Positions 34,079 through 43,925 of a DNA stretch of 64,000 nt are shown here, in pieces. How positions within the stretch are numbered: position 1 is the first letter of the stretch; every line of letters starts with the position of its first letter. The DNA comes from Sulfitobacter geojensis. GTDB taxonomy: Bacteria; Pseudomonadota; Alphaproteobacteria; Rhodobacterales; Rhodobacteraceae. The position numbers and the translations under genes were made by a program. The stretch spans positions 434,001 through 498,000 of the forward strand of contig NZ_JASE01000005.1 in NCBI RefSeq assembly GCF_000622325.1, in the 5' to 3' direction. A model generated the notes under the pieces. That model worked only from the letters and a program-made list of their open reading frames with translations, had not been told where the DNA came from and ran no database searches.

Positions 34079-35206
34079 GTGAGCCAAACCGTTTTTGCCC
34101 CTTGGGAAAATCCCGACGAAAAACCGTTGATCCGGTTCCAGAACGTGACGAAAAAATTCGGTGAATTCACCGCTATTGACGATCTGACGCTTGATATCTT
34201 TGCACAGGAATTCTTTGCACTGCTCGGACCATCAGGCTGCGGCAAGACGACGATGATGCGCATGCTGGCAGGGTTTGAAACCGTCACCGAAGGGCGGATC
34301 GAACTTGCCGGTGCGGACATTGGTCCGGTCCCGCCGAATGAACGTGCGGTGAATATGATGTTCCAGTCCTACGCGCTTTTCCCCCATATCAGTGTTTGGG
34401 AAAACATCGCCTTCGGCCTGCGCCGCGATAAGAAAAGCAAAGCCGAGATCGAAGCGCGGGTTGAAGAGATGCTCAAGCTGGTGCGGCTTGAAAAATTTGC
34501 CCACCGTAAACCACACCAGATTTCCGGCGGTCAACGCCAACGCGTGGCTTTGGCCCGCTCGCTTGCGAAGGCACCTAAACTACTGCTGCTCGACGAACCG
34601 CTGGGCGCTTTGGACAAGAAACTGCGGCAGGAAACCCAGTTCGAACTGATGGACATTCAGGAAACCACCGGCACTACTTTTGTTATCGTGACACATGATC
34701 AGGAAGAAGCGATGACCGTGGCCTCTCGTGTGGCCGTAATGGACGAGGGGCGCGTTATTCAGGTGGCGACGCCTGCCGCGATTTATGAATATCCGAACTC
34801 CGTTTATGTTGCGGATTTCATTGGGGACGTGAACATCATCGAAGGGCTGGCAAGCCCGTCGGGCACAGAAGAATACGCGCTGACGTGGAGTGACGGACAA
34901 GCCCCGATCACCGCGACGTCGCAAAAGACATTCAGTGAGGGTCAAAAGGCCCACCTTGCGATCCGGCCTGAAAAGATCCGCATTTCGACAGAGAAACCAG
35001 AAGATGCGGTGAATGCCATGCAGGGCAAGGTTCTGGACATCGCTTATTTGGGAAACCTGTCTACCTATCACGTGGAACTGCCCGGTGGTCAGGTGATTAA
35101 AGCCCAGACCGCCAATACCCGCCGCATCGCGCGACGTGATATTACATGGGAAGACCCCGTCTGGATTTCGTGGAGCGCAACCGCTGGCGTGATGTTGGAA
35201 CAATGA
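34079..35206 (+). CDS. potA: polyamine ABC transporter ATP-binding protein
   Basis: ATPase subunit of 375 residues. Walker A is GPSGCGKTT (50-58), the Q-loop FQSYALFPHISVWENIAFGL, signature ISGGQRQRVALARSL, Walker B LLLLDEPLGALD, and the H-loop IVTHDQEEA. The last ~120 residues are a TOBE domain, as in PotA/PotG. The start is GTG 34079. The stop overlaps the permease start (ATGATG). It drives polyamine import through the two permeases downstream. Confidence 0.92.
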   Translation: MSQTVFAPWENPDEKPLIRFQNVTKKFGEFTAIDDLTLDIFAQEFFALLGPSGCGKTTMMRMLAGFETVTEGRIELAGADIGPVPPNERAVNMMFQSYALFPHISVWENIAFGLRRDKKSKAEIEARVEEMLKLVRLEKFAHRKPHQISGGQRQRVALARSLAKAPKLLLLDEPLGALDKKLRQETQFELMDIQETTGTTFVIVTHDQEEAMTVASRVAVMDEGRVIQVATPAAIYEYPNSVYVADFIGDVNIIEGLASPSGTEEYALTWSDGQAPITATSQKTFSEGQKAHLAIRPEKIRISTEKPEDAVNAMQGKVLDIAYLGNLSTYHVELPGGQVIKAQTANTRRIARRDITWEDPVWISWSATAGVMLEQ

Positions 35207-36081
35207 TGCGCCGCGCCACCCTGATCCTCGTGCCATACCTGTGGCTTTTGCTGCTGTTCTTTGCACCTTTTCTGATCGTTCTGAAAATATCGCTGTCCGA
35301 TGCTGCCTTGGCGATCCCCCCCTACACACCGAATCTCAAAGACGGCATCGGTGCCTTGATCAGCGAGCTGGATTTCGAGAACTTTGTCTTCCTCACCGAA
35401 GACGATCTGTATTGGAAAGCCTACCTGAGTTCCCTGCGTATCGCTTTTGTGTCGACGGTGCTGACCTTGCTGGTCGGGTATCCGATTGCCTACGGTATGG
35501 CGAAAGCGCCGGAGGAATGGCGCGCCACGCTGATGATGTTGGTGATCCTGCCGTTCTGGACGTCATTTCTGATCCGCGTTTACGCGTGGATGGGCATTCT
35601 CAGCAACGAAGGGTTGTTGAACCAATTGCTGATGTGGCTGGGGGTGACAAGCGAACCTTTGGTGATCCTGAACACCACGACAGCGGTCTACATCGGTATC
35701 GTTTACACCTATCTGCCCTTTATGATCCTGCCGATTTATGCCGCCCTTGACCGGCTGGACGCGTCCCTGGATGAGGCGGCGCAGGACCTGGGTTGTACGC
35801 GCATGCAGGCCTTTTGGCTGGTCACCATTCCATTGTCGAAAAACGGGATCGTTGCCGGGTCTTTTCTGGTGTTTATCCCGGCGCTGGGCGAATTTGTGAT
35901 CCCTTCGCTGCTGGGCGGATCGGGTACGTTGATGATCGGTAAGGTTCTTTGGGAAGAGTTCTTTAACAACCGCGACTGGCCTGTGGCATCGGCCGTTGCC
36001 GTCATCTTGTTGTTGATCCTGATTCTGCCGATTGTCCTGTTCCAGCGCAACCAGCAAAAACAGCAGGAGGCCGAACAATGA
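35203..36081 (+). CDS. potB: polyamine ABC transporter permease, PotB/PotH type
   Basis: Inner-membrane protein of 292 residues with six predicted helices. The ABC-permease EAA loop is LDEAAQDLGCTRMQAFWLVTIPLS. The N-terminal RRATLILVPYLWLLLLFFAPFLIVLKIS matches the first helix of the PotB/H group. The ATG at 35203 overlaps the potA stop (ATGATG); ATG 35206 is possible. Together with PotC it forms the channel for PotF-delivered polyamine. The next gene overlaps by four bases. Confidence 0.9.
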   Translation: MMRRATLILVPYLWLLLLFFAPFLIVLKISLSDAALAIPPYTPNLKDGIGALISELDFENFVFLTEDDLYWKAYLSSLRIAFVSTVLTLLVGYPIAYGMAKAPEEWRATLMMLVILPFWTSFLIRVYAWMGILSNEGLLNQLLMWLGVTSEPLVILNTTTAVYIGIVYTYLPFMILPIYAALDRLDASLDEAAQDLGCTRMQAFWLVTIPLSKNGIVAGSFLVFIPALGEFVIPSLLGGSGTLMIGKVLWEEFFNNRDWPVASAVAVILLLILILPIVLFQRNQQKQQEAEQ

Positions 36082-36899
36082 GGCGGATGTCGTGGTTTAA
36101 CGTTACATCGCTGACGCTGGGGTTTGCATTCTTGTATCTGCCCATGCTGGTGCTGGTGATCTACAGTTTCAACGCCTCCAAACTGGTGACCGTTTGGGCA
36201 GGGTTTTCGACAAAATGGTACGGCACGCTTTTCCAGAACGAGGCATTTTTGGATGCGGCTTGGGTCACGCTGAAGGTGGCCGTGATTTCATCAACCTTTG
36301 CCACCGTACTGGGCACCATGGCCGCCTATGTGCTGGTGCGCGGCGGGCGTTTTATGGGGCGCACGCTGTTTTCAGGGATGATCTATGCGCCTTTGGTGAT
36401 GCCTGAAGTTATCACAGGCCTGTCTTTGTTGCTGCTCTTTATTGGCATCGGATTGGATCGTGGCGTTTTGACCATCGTGCTGGCACATACCACTTTTTCC
36501 ATGTGTTATGTTTCTGTGGTGGTCTCTTCGCGCTTGGTCAGTTTTGACCGCTCTTTGGAAGAGGCAGCGCTTGATCTTGGATCAACCCCTTGGGAGGCTT
36601 TTCGACTGGTCACTTTGCCGATCATCGCACCGGCTGTGATTTCGGGCTGGCTGCTGGCATTTACGCTTAGTCTCGATGATTTGGTCATCGCCTCGTTCAC
36701 GTCCGGTCCGTCCGCAACAACCTTGCCAATCAAGATATTTTCGGCTGTCCGCCTTGGGGTGTCACCCGAGATCAACGCACTGTCGACTATTATGATTTTG
36801 ATTGTGACCATAGGGGTCGTAACCGCATCGCTTGTGACGAAACGCAATGCCCTACGCGCCCAGACCGACGCGCAGGCGGCAGAGCGGGCGACAGGGTGA
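36078..36899 (+). CDS. potC: polyamine ABC transporter permease, PotC/PotI type
   Basis: Second permease of 273 residues with six helices and the EAA loop LEEAALDLGSTPWEAFRLVTLPI. The N-terminal LTLGFAFLYLPMLVLVIYSFN and the later SLDDLVIASFTSGP match PotC/I. The start overlaps the potB stop (ATGA), and its own stop shares one base with the start of the oxidase gene (TGATG). The fixed order A-B-C and the overlaps show one translational unit. Confidence 0.9.
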   Translation: MRRMSWFNVTSLTLGFAFLYLPMLVLVIYSFNASKLVTVWAGFSTKWYGTLFQNEAFLDAAWVTLKVAVISSTFATVLGTMAAYVLVRGGRFMGRTLFSGMIYAPLVMPEVITGLSLLLLFIGIGLDRGVLTIVLAHTTFSMCYVSVVVSSRLVSFDRSLEEAALDLGSTPWEAFRLVTLPIIAPAVISGWLLAFTLSLDDLVIASFTSGPSATTLPIKIFSAVRLGVSPEINALSTIMILIVTIGVVTASLVTKRNALRAQTDAQAAERATG

Positions 36900-38227
36900 T
36901 GAAACGTATCTATCCTGATTTTGCCTATTCCGATACGCCACGCGCGGGGTGTTGGTGGGATGAAACTTGCGCAGCGCCTGATCGGCCAGCCTTGGGCGGC
37001 GACCACAGCTGTGATGTCGCGATTATCGGCGGCGGATTTACCGGCGTATCCGCAGCGCTTCAGCTTGCGCAGGCAGGGGTTTCGGTAACCATCTTGGAAA
37101 GCCGTTATGTCAGCTGGGGTGCTTCGGGGCGCAACGGCGGGTTTTGTTGCTTGGGGGGCGGAATGCTCGACAACCAACAATTGGACCAGACGTTTGGCAG
37201 ACAGGGACGCGATGAATGGCATCAGGCCGAACTGGCGTCGATCCGATACGTCGAAGGGTTGATCGACCGTTTCGGCATCGAGGTTGACCGTCATTCCAAG
37301 GGTGAAACGCAATTGGCGCACCGCGCGCGCGATTACGAAATCATGAAAGCATCGGTGGATCATTACGCCGAAAGCTACGGTTTCGAAGCGCAGTTGACAG
37401 CCAAGTCTGATTTGGCGTCGGAAGGTATGAACGCAGGTTTCGAAGGTGCGATTACGATCCCCGTGGGTTTCGGATTGAACCCGCGTAAGTACATCACCGG
37501 TCTCGCCACCGCCGCCGAGGCCGCAGGCGCTAAGATTTTCCACAACACATCTGTGACGGGCATGTCCCGTCCAAGTGGAGGGTTTTCGCTGGAGACCCCG
37601 CAGGGAACAGTACAGGCAGCAAAAGTCATTGTGGCGACGAACGGTTATTCCTCCGAAGACCTGCCAGATTGGCTTGCTGGCCGGTACATGCCGACACAAT
37701 CCAGCATTATCGTCACCCGCCCGATGACAGAAACGGAGTTGGCCGCTCAGGGCTGGAACAGTGATCAAGCGTCCTACGATTCGCGTAACTTGCTGCATTA
37801 TTTCCGGCTGATGCCTGACAAGCGGATGTTGTTCGGGGTGCGCGGTGGGTTGATGGCGACTGCCGGATCAGAGGCGCGGGCCATCAAGCGGGCGCGCGCC
37901 GATTTCGATGACATGTTCCCGGCATGGCGCGGGGTAGAGACGCCGAACGCCTGGTCGGGAATGGTTTGTATTGCCCGAAACCAGATGCCGTTTGTTGGGC
38001 AAGTACCTGACAGTCCGGGTCTGTTTGCCAGCCTGTGTTATCACGGGAACGGCGTGGCGATGGCAAGCTATTGCGGGGCACTGCTGGCGGATTTGGTGCA
38101 GGACAAAAAGCCAAGCCAGATTTACCCTAAGGCGGTCCAGCGCCCGCTTGCCAAATTTGAACTCGGCCGTTGGCGCCGCGCAATCATGCCCATCGCATAC
38201 GCCGGCTTTGGCTTGAAAGATCGCTGA
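36899..38227 (+). CDS. puuB: FAD-dependent oxidoreductase, gamma-glutamylputrescine oxidase (PuuB/OrdL)-like
   Basis: Flavoprotein of 442 residues in the D-amino-acid-oxidase-like family. The FAD loop is VAIIGGGFTGVSAALQLAQAG with an acidic strand end ILES, and SWGASGRNGGF is the flavin-contact region. It probably oxidises an amine such as gamma-glutamyl-putrescine. PuuA/C/D are not here, so direct polyamine oxidation is also possible. ATG 36899 overlaps the permease stop; a GTG at 36896 is in frame. It is the last gene of the pot unit, and flgD faces it two bases away. Confidence 0.82.
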   Translation: MKRIYPDFAYSDTPRAGCWWDETCAAPDRPALGGDHSCDVAIIGGGFTGVSAALQLAQAGVSVTILESRYVSWGASGRNGGFCCLGGGMLDNQQLDQTFGRQGRDEWHQAELASIRYVEGLIDRFGIEVDRHSKGETQLAHRARDYEIMKASVDHYAESYGFEAQLTAKSDLASEGMNAGFEGAITIPVGFGLNPRKYITGLATAAEAAGAKIFHNTSVTGMSRPSGGFSLETPQGTVQAAKVIVATNGYSSEDLPDWLAGRYMPTQSSIIVTRPMTETELAAQGWNSDQASYDSRNLLHYFRLMPDKRMLFGVRGGLMATAGSEARAIKRARADFDDMFPAWRGVETPNAWSGMVCIARNQMPFVGQVPDSPGLFASLCYHGNGVAMASYCGALLADLVQDKKPSQIYPKAVQRPLAKFELGRWRRAIMPIAYAGFGLKDR

Positions 38228-38229
38228 TG

Positions 38230-38910
38230 TTACGCCGGCGGTTCGCGTAACCCGTCAACGCTGCTCGCCAGAATGGCGCTGCCACCTTCGAGGATCAGAA
38301 CAGTGTCGCTGCCTTGCAGGCGGGTTTCGACGATGCGACCAAATGTTTCTGTCGGCTCTGACAGGATTATTTCGCCATTGGCGCGGCTTTCGATATCAAA
38401 GCTATAGAGCCCAGTGGCAAAGGGCGTCCCGTCATTTGCAACGCCTGCCCATTCCACAGGTTCTGCCGAGACCGGCAATTGCAAACGCTGGACCTCTTCG
38501 CCGGAACGATCACGTACAACCAGATAAACCTCGTCAGAGGCTGCAGCGGGATTTGGATTGATCACGATCGGGCTACCGTCGAATTGAACCGGCGCGGTTG
38601 TGCGTGCTTCCATTCCGATCCAGCTGGCAAGTTCTGCCATGTTTCCGGACCCGATCTGCGAGGCAAGAGAGGTCAGCAAATCGTTCGACAAGACCTGTTG
38701 TTCAACCATCGAAAACTGGGCCAGTTGCGCCGCGTATTGAGATGAATCGATCGGTTCAAGCGGGTCTTGAAAACGGGCCTGCGCGGTTAACATTTTTAAA
38801 AAGGTTTCAAAGTCCGACGACAGAACCGGTTCGGTCTGGGGGGCCGTATTGGCAAGGGCGGCAGCCCCAGCGGCGGTGGCGTTCGCAACGGGTGATGTAT
38901 TGATGTCCAT
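38230..38910 (-). CDS. flgD: flagellar hook assembly scaffolding protein
   Basis: Protein of 226 residues. The conserved FlgD N-terminal core is FETFLKMLTAQARFQDPLEPIDSSQYAAQLAQFSMVEQQ, followed by an Ig-like/FlgD-tudor C-terminal half. It caps the growing hook and guides subunit assembly in the periplasm/outside; no signal peptide is needed because the flagellar export apparatus secretes it. AGGA precedes the ATG. It follows fliK by 12 bases on the same strand. The other flagellar genes are not in this window. Confidence 0.9.
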   Translation of the reverse strand: MDINTSPVANATAAGAAALANTAPQTEPVLSSDFETFLKMLTAQARFQDPLEPIDSSQYAAQLAQFSMVEQQVLSNDLLTSLASQIGSGNMAELASWIGMEARTTAPVQFDGSPIVINPNPAAASDEVYLVVRDRSGEEVQRLQLPVSAEPVEWAGVANDGTPFATGLYSFDIESRANGEIILSEPTETFGRIVETRLQGSDTVLILEGGSAILASSVDGLREPPA

Positions 38911-38922
38911 AAGAGGTCCTGT

Positions 38923-40557
38923 TCAAAGCCGGATATCAAGACCGGCAGATGGGCCAGCCGTTAGGGTGATCTGAGTGGTGTCGGGGGTAGAAGCGTCAAA
39001 TTCCATCCCGTCCTTTTTGTTTTTTGTCGGGACTGAATCATTGCCAGCCTCTGTCTGGGACTGATCTCCGCCGGTGAAGGAAAAGGCGATATGGTTATAA
39101 CCGATGTCCTGAAAGGCGGATTCAAGGTTTGCGATATGCCGACGCATAAGATCAACGGTTTCCTGCCGCTCAGCCAGGACGTTCACGACCAGTCCCGTCT
39201 CTGACGCGGAGAGGGCCAGGCGCACGCGGCCCAACTCCTCTGGGTTGAGCGATATTTCAACGGGCCGGTTCGGCATGTTTTGCATTGCTTCCGCGATTTG
39301 TCGGGCGACATGTTGCGGCAGAGATAATGTCGGGTGGACCGGCTGGTTCTGCGGCGCAGTTGCGGCAATGGAAACATCACCACGCAGGGTGACAAGGGGA
39401 TCTGCCTCCGCCGGATTGACGGCGTTCTTGGCGGTGTCAAACATTGGGGCCGCTCCCGCTTGGACAACGTTGAAGGTGGTGCTGGTCTGCAGCGGCGAAA
39501 GAGGCGTTGCGGGCTTTGCCGCTGTGAATGTCGCAACTGCGGGATCCGCTGCCGCAGTCCGGTCCGCAGATGATCTGCGCGAGGCTGAATCGACCGAAGG
39601 AACAGTTGAAGTTGCCAACTGTGTCATTACTGGCGTCTGCGAAGTTGCGGAGAACGTATGGGATATCGCGACGGTCGCGTTCGATGTTTCAGCTCTTGCT
39701 TGTGCCTGATCCGCTTGGTTGGCGTCAGTTGTGATCTGGTTGTTTGGGACGGTGACATCTGGCGCTTTGGTTCTCAAAGTAGCGGTCGTTGGGGCAGGTG
39801 TGGAGGCCGCCACACGCACGGCACCTTCAGGATTGGAAGAGTGCGATACGACAGGAAAATCGCGCGCCATCTCGCCAGATGCGTTTGAAAGCGCAATTGG
39901 ATGGATCGCTAAAGACCATGGCTTTGAAGCGTTCGCTGGCAAAGCGAAGCGCGTTTGATCCGGCTGAAGAACCGCTTGGTCCGAGATCGGAACGGTTGTG
40001 GGGCGGGCGTTTGTCGATGTTAACGTCCCTGACGATTGAGAAGGGGTTTGCGCTACCGTGCTGTTACCCGTTTCTAGCGGTTCACCTAACGGGATCGCCT
40101 TTGGTTGGGTGCGTTCAATTGTGCGACGCGTTTCGAAGGCCGGTATCGCGATTTCGCTTGGATCGTCCGTAGTTTGAGCCAAGGATTGCACTGGCATGGG
40201 TGCTTTGGCCGCATCAAGAGGTCCCTCATCTGCGCCGCTTGGCTGCGCGGTCGAAATTACAGCATTTAGGGGAGGTCGCTCGGTTTCCGTTACATCGGCC
40301 TTGTCGGTTTTTAGCGTCGCGTTTTGCGGGGAACCGGCGGTTGGCGGGCCTTGTTCAAGTGTAAGGTCGGTCGAAATAGGCTCTTCGCCAGAAGCGACGG
40401 TAAAATCTGCTAATATGGTCGTAAAGCTCAGGCTTTTTTCAGCAGTGTGCGGCATATCTTGCGCCGCAGATTTGGCAGTTTCAATGTCACGATTTGAGCC
40501 TGTTTGTTGCACGCTACCCTTCGCGGGTAATAGGGATTGGGTCAAAATATGTTGCAC
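38923..40557 (-). CDS. fliK: flagellar hook-length control protein
   Basis: Protein of 544 residues. The first ~400 are low-complexity, rich in Ala, Thr, Ser, Pro and Gln, as expected for the ruler part. The last ~110 hold the conserved FliK core (PVEISLNPEELGRVRLALSA and ESAFQDIGYNHIAF). It switches the export apparatus from hook to filament substrates. The start is GTG 40557 with GGAGG upstream. It is co-transcribed with flgD and divergent from the flgJ-like gene. Confidence 0.85.
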   Translation of the reverse strand: MQHILTQSLLPAKGSVQQTGSNRDIETAKSAAQDMPHTAEKSLSFTTILADFTVASGEEPISTDLTLEQGPPTAGSPQNATLKTDKADVTETERPPLNAVISTAQPSGADEGPLDAAKAPMPVQSLAQTTDDPSEIAIPAFETRRTIERTQPKAIPLGEPLETGNSTVAQTPSQSSGTLTSTNARPTTVPISDQAVLQPDQTRFALPANASKPWSLAIHPIALSNASGEMARDFPVVSHSSNPEGAVRVAASTPAPTTATLRTKAPDVTVPNNQITTDANQADQAQARAETSNATVAISHTFSATSQTPVMTQLATSTVPSVDSASRRSSADRTAAADPAVATFTAAKPATPLSPLQTSTTFNVVQAGAAPMFDTAKNAVNPAEADPLVTLRGDVSIAATAPQNQPVHPTLSLPQHVARQIAEAMQNMPNRPVEISLNPEELGRVRLALSASETGLVVNVLAERQETVDLMRRHIANLESAFQDIGYNHIAFSFTGGDQSQTEAGNDSVPTKNKKDGMEFDASTPDTTQITLTAGPSAGLDIRL

Positions 40558-40673
40558 CTAGTCCTCCGAGATTTCTTCTCCGACTGACGCGGTTATGGGC
40601 GAAGATCGTTACCAGTTGTTTACCGAAATCAGCGCATATTTGGGAAAGTAGACAGCAATTTAAGGAACCTGCT

Positions 40674-40958
40674 ATGGAAGCGATCCCCCCTGTTGTGGCC
40701 CCGACCTATCAGCCACAAGGAGAAAACGCGTTGCGTGATGCTGCGATGCAGTTGGAGGCGAATTTCCTTGCGGAAATGCTGAAATCAGCAGGGCTTGGCG
40801 CGTCTCCAGATGGGTTTGGCGGTGGTCCCGGGGAGGATCAGTTTGCATCCTTTCTGGTCGCTGAACAGGCCATGGCGATGGTCCGGGCGGGCGGCATCGG
40901 ACTGAGCGAATCGATTTATGAAGCACTCAAGGAGCGAAACAATGACGGCAAAGAGTAA
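40674..40958 (+). CDS. flgJ: flagellar rod-assembly (FlgJ N-terminal domain) protein
   Basis: The 94 residues correspond to the rod-binding N-terminal domain of FlgJ: LRDAAMQLEANFLAEMLKSAG and GGGPGEDQFASFLVAEQAMAMV. The C-terminal muramidase domain of enterobacterial FlgJ is absent, as is usual in Alphaproteobacteria. AAGGAAC precedes ATG 40674. The gene overlaps flgN by 17 bases. It begins a two-gene unit divergent from fliK-flgD. Confidence 0.82.
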   Translation: MEAIPPVVAPTYQPQGENALRDAAMQLEANFLAEMLKSAGLGASPDGFGGGPGEDQFASFLVAEQAMAMVRAGGIGLSESIYEALKERNNDGKE

Positions 40959-41301
40959 TGTAGTTGCAACCGAAGAGCTGAGTGAACTGCTGGATGCAGA
41001 GCGTGAGGCGCTTTTGAAAGGCGATCTGGAGAAGTTGAACGCGTTGCTGGTGTCCAAAGAAGCGCTGATTGAGGCGATGAACGCAGTGCCCCAGACAGAT
41101 TTGACGACGATGCAGATGCTCGACAGTAAGGTAAAGCGCAACCAGCTTTTGCTGGACGGCGCACTTGAAGGCATTCGTGCAGTCGCAGTCCGTATGGCGC
41201 GCCTGCGCGAGGTAAAGGGGGCACTGGAGACTTATGGCGCGGACGGCAAACGTCATGACATCCAATTGGATATTGATAGCTCGGTTGAACACCGGGTTTG
41301 A
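40942..41301 (+). CDS. flgN: flagellar chaperone FlgN-like protein
   Basis: The 119 residues are mostly helical with the heptad-like pattern LSELLDAEREALLKGDLEKLNALLVSKE, the coiled-coil form of FlgN, the export chaperone for hook-filament junction proteins. AAGGAG precedes ATG 40942, which lies inside the flgJ-like gene, so translation is coupled. Identification rests on helix pattern, size and context rather than on an invariant motif. Confidence 0.7.
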   Translation: MTAKSNVVATEELSELLDAEREALLKGDLEKLNALLVSKEALIEAMNAVPQTDLTTMQMLDSKVKRNQLLLDGALEGIRAVAVRMARLREVKGALETYGADGKRHDIQLDIDSSVEHRV

Positions 41302-41740
41302 GCAATTGATTAAAAACCCCAAGATTTGGCGTGGGCCGGTTCAGTAATCGTTAAGACTACTACGCCAAATCTAAGCGTGCATCCGAGGTCGGGTGGCGCA
41401 TCTTTTAAACAAAAAGCATGCATGGTTCAGAATGACATCTCGTCCAGCCCCTAGGGAGCGGACACAACGGACGCAAAGCGTCTATGACTGAAGGAACATG
41501 CTTATAGCGACTTTCCAGGCACCACCGTGATGCCCACCGCCCTTAACAACCTTTTTGCGTTTGATAATGACTGGTGCCGCATTTGCTTGCGCACCCATCT
41601 TCATCACCCTTTTTCACCCAAGTGCAGGCGTATCAGACAGGGCGCTAAGGGGAGCTTAACAGTTTCAATTGCTTGTATTTCCTCTTCGCTCTTGCAGGGG
41701 GGCGTGGAAAGGGGCTTGATGCCTGCGAGAGGAACAGCCC
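41302..41740. other. intergenic region with an 11-bp inverted repeat, between flgN and the MFS gene
   Basis: In 439 bases I see no credible gene. AGATTTGGCGT (41322-41332) and ACGCCAAATCT (41362-41372) are perfect reverse complements across a 29-base spacer, directly after flgN. Farther right is mixed sequence that must include the MFS promoter; AGAGGA at about 41729 is its ribosome site. The repeat lacks a T tract. Confidence 0.5.
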
Positions 41741-42979
41741 GTGACAGATCAGACAGAAACCGACAGCCGGTATGCGTGGTTCAGGTTGTGTGTCACGGTG
41801 CTGGTGGCCGTTATCGCCAATGCCGGGATGTGGGCGATTATCGTCATCATGCCGGCGGTCGAGGCGGAATTCGGAGCAAGTCGTGCTGCGGCTTCCATGC
41901 CCTACACGCTGAATATGATCGGTTTCGCGCTGGGAAATTTTGCGATCGGGCGCGCGCTGGATCGTTTCGGGGTCACGGTGTCGTTGATCCTTGCGGCCTT
42001 GGGGATCGTCGCAGGGTTGGTTCTTGCGATCCTGTCGCATTCGATCGTGATGCTTTCTATCGCCCAGTTGATTGTCGGTCTTGCCTCGGCTGTCGGGTTC
42101 GGGCCGTTAATTGCGGATATATCGCACTGGTTTGTGCGCCGGCGCGGGATTGCCGTGGCTTTGGTGGCCAGCGGGAACTACCTGTCAGGGGCGATCTGGC
42201 CGATGCTTCTGGCTGGTGTTCTGGCAAGTGACGGTTGGCGGGCAGCCTATACCGTGTTGGCAGTCGCGACCTTTGTTGGCGTCATCCCGCTGGCCTTTTT
42301 ATTGCGCCGTGCCACGTCGGATGCCACCCGTGATGCCGCGCAGCTGGCCTCGACCCTGAAAGCGCAATCTTCCGGCGTCAGCCCGCGCGTACTGGCCTAT
42401 TTGCTAGGGTTCGCCGGTATTTCTTGTTGTGTGGCCATGTCGATGCCACAGGTACATATCGTGTCGCTTTGTGTCGACATGGGGTTCGGCCCTGTTGCCG
42501 GTGCAGAAATGCTTTCGCTTATGCTGCTGGGCGGTGTCGGATCGCGCATTGTGTCGGGTGTGCTGGCGGACCGTTTGGGCGGGGTGCGTACCTTGCTGAT
42601 CGGGTCGACCCTGCAATGCCTTGCGCTATTCCTTTACCTGCCTGCAGGCGGCCTTATCTCGCTTTATATCGTCAGCCTTGTTTTCGGATTGTCCCAAGGC
42701 GGCATCGTGCCCAGCTATGCCCTGATCGTGCGCGAATATATGCCCGCCAAAGAGGCCGGCGCGCGGGTCGGTTTTGTATTGATGGCGACGATTATGGGAA
42801 TGGCGCTGGGCGGTTGGATGTCGGGGCAGATCTATGTCTGGACCGGTTCTTATGAATGGGCCTTTATCAACGGAATCATATGGAACGGTTTCAACATCGC
42901 GATCATGCTGTGGCTTTTGCTGCGCAGTACGCCGCGCGGCCCGCGCGTCACTTCTGCGCCCGCGCCTCTGCCAGCTTGA
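41741..42979 (+). CDS. MFS transporter
   Basis: Integral membrane protein of 412 residues with 12 hydrophobic helices in two halves. The loop between helices 2 and 3, [13 protein letters not shown], and its counterpart [15 protein letters not shown] carry the MFS G-x-x-x-D-R-x-G-R-like pattern. It resembles oxalate/formate- or monocarboxylate-type members, but the substrate is uncertain. GTG 41741 is preceded by AGAGGA. Its last 32 bases overlap the convergent trhO gene. Confidence 0.85.
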   Translation: MTDQTETDSRYAWFRLCVTVLVAVIANAGMWAIIVIMPAVEAEFGASRAAASMPYTLNMIGFALGNFAIGRALDRFGVTVSLILAALGIVAGLVLAILSHSIVMLSIAQLIVGLASAVGFGPLIADISHWFVRRRGIAVALVASGNYLSGAIWPMLLAGVLASDGWRAAYTVLAVATFVGVIPLAFLLRRATSDATRDAAQLASTLKAQSSGVSPRVLAYLLGFAGISCCVAMSMPQVHIVSLCVDMGFGPVAGAEMLSLMLLGGVGSRIVSGVLADRLGGVRTLLIGSTLQCLALFLYLPAGGLISLYIVSLVFGLSQGGIVPSYALIVREYMPAKEAGARVGFVLMATIMGMALGGWMSGQIYVWTGSYEWAFINGIIWNGFNIAIMLWLLLRSTPRGPRVTSAPAPLPA

Positions 42980-43838
42980 TCTGCTTTTGCCGTTCGCGAA
43001 AACGGTCCTTGTCCCAATCAGTTGTCTGATCAAAACACTTGTGGCAACTCACACCCTGTTCGAATTCGGGGCGTTTCATATCTTCCGGCAGGATCGGCTG
43101 ACGACAACCGTGGCACAGCACGTGCTGGCCTTCGACCAAACCGTGTCCGACGCTGACCCGCGCGTCAAAGACAAAACAATCGCCTTCCCATGTGCTTTCT
43201 TCCTGCGGGACTTCCTCAAGGTATTTCAGGATGCCACCTTTCAGGTGAAACACATCCTCTACCCCTTGACCCAACAGATAGTTCGTTGATTTCTCACACC
43301 GAATGCCACCGGTACAGAACATCGCCACACGTTTGTTGTGAAACCGGTCCTTGTTTTGCGCCCACCATTCGGGAAACTCGCCAAAAGTCTTGGTCTGCGG
43401 ATCAACAGCACCCTCAAAAGTGCCGATTTCCACTTCGTAATCGTTGCGCGTATCGATCACCACTACATCGGGGCTTTTGATCAGTTCGTTCCAGTCTGCC
43501 GGATCCACATAGTTGCCAACCTTGCTGGCCGGATCGACATCAGGCTGCCCCATGGTCACGATTTCGCGCTTCAAACGCACTTTCATGCGCGGAAAGGGCG
43601 GCGTTTCGCTCGTAGCTTCTTTCCACTCCAAACCGGCGCACCCCGGCAGGCTGCGGAGATGCGCGATCACCGCGTCGATGCCCGCGCGCGATCCTGAAAT
43701 GGTGCCGTTCACCCCTTCGCCGGCAAGCAACAGCGTGCCTTTGACGCCCTGCGCCAAGCATAGATCCAGCAGCGCGGGTTTCAACGCGGCGGGGTCGGGG
43801 AAACGGGTAAAGTGATAAAGCGCGGCGATTGTGTACAT
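42948..43838 (-). CDS. trhO: tRNA uridine-34 hydroxylase (rhodanese-type)
   Basis: Protein of 296 residues of the YceA/TrhO family that makes 5-hydroxyuridine at tRNA position 34 using O2. An N-terminal ferredoxin-like domain (1-95) is followed by a rhodanese domain with catalytic Cys175 in [12 protein letters not shown]. The C-terminal CHGC...CHKC pairs may bind zinc. The ATG 43838 start gives [13 protein letters not shown]; no strong ribosome site is seen. It is divergent from pncA and convergent with the MFS gene. Confidence 0.9.
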   Translation of the reverse strand: MYTIAALYHFTRFPDPAALKPALLDLCLAQGVKGTLLLAGEGVNGTISGSRAGIDAVIAHLRSLPGCAGLEWKEATSETPPFPRMKVRLKREIVTMGQPDVDPASKVGNYVDPADWNELIKSPDVVVIDTRNDYEVEIGTFEGAVDPQTKTFGEFPEWWAQNKDRFHNKRVAMFCTGGIRCEKSTNYLLGQGVEDVFHLKGGILKYLEEVPQEESTWEGDCFVFDARVSVGHGLVEGQHVLCHGCRQPILPEDMKRPEFEQGVSCHKCFDQTTDWDKDRFRERQKQIKLAEARAQK

Positions 43839-43925
43839 GGGCGGTGAAATAGGCCCCAAAGGGGCTGTTTTGCAAGGGGGCGGTGGGTTAAAACCCGTCC
43901 GACACGCCTGCTGAAAGGAAACACC

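Noticed and set aside
36506-37798. Long open frame of about 430 codons on the minus strand
   Set aside because: It lies antisense to potC and puuB, whose motifs and overlaps are clear, and its protein is Arg/His/Cys-rich with no known pattern. High GC gives such frames by chance.
41527-42231. Open frame of about 234 codons overlapping the MFS gene in another frame
   Set aside because: It has Arg/Gly/Cys-rich composition and overlaps the helices of a real transporter.
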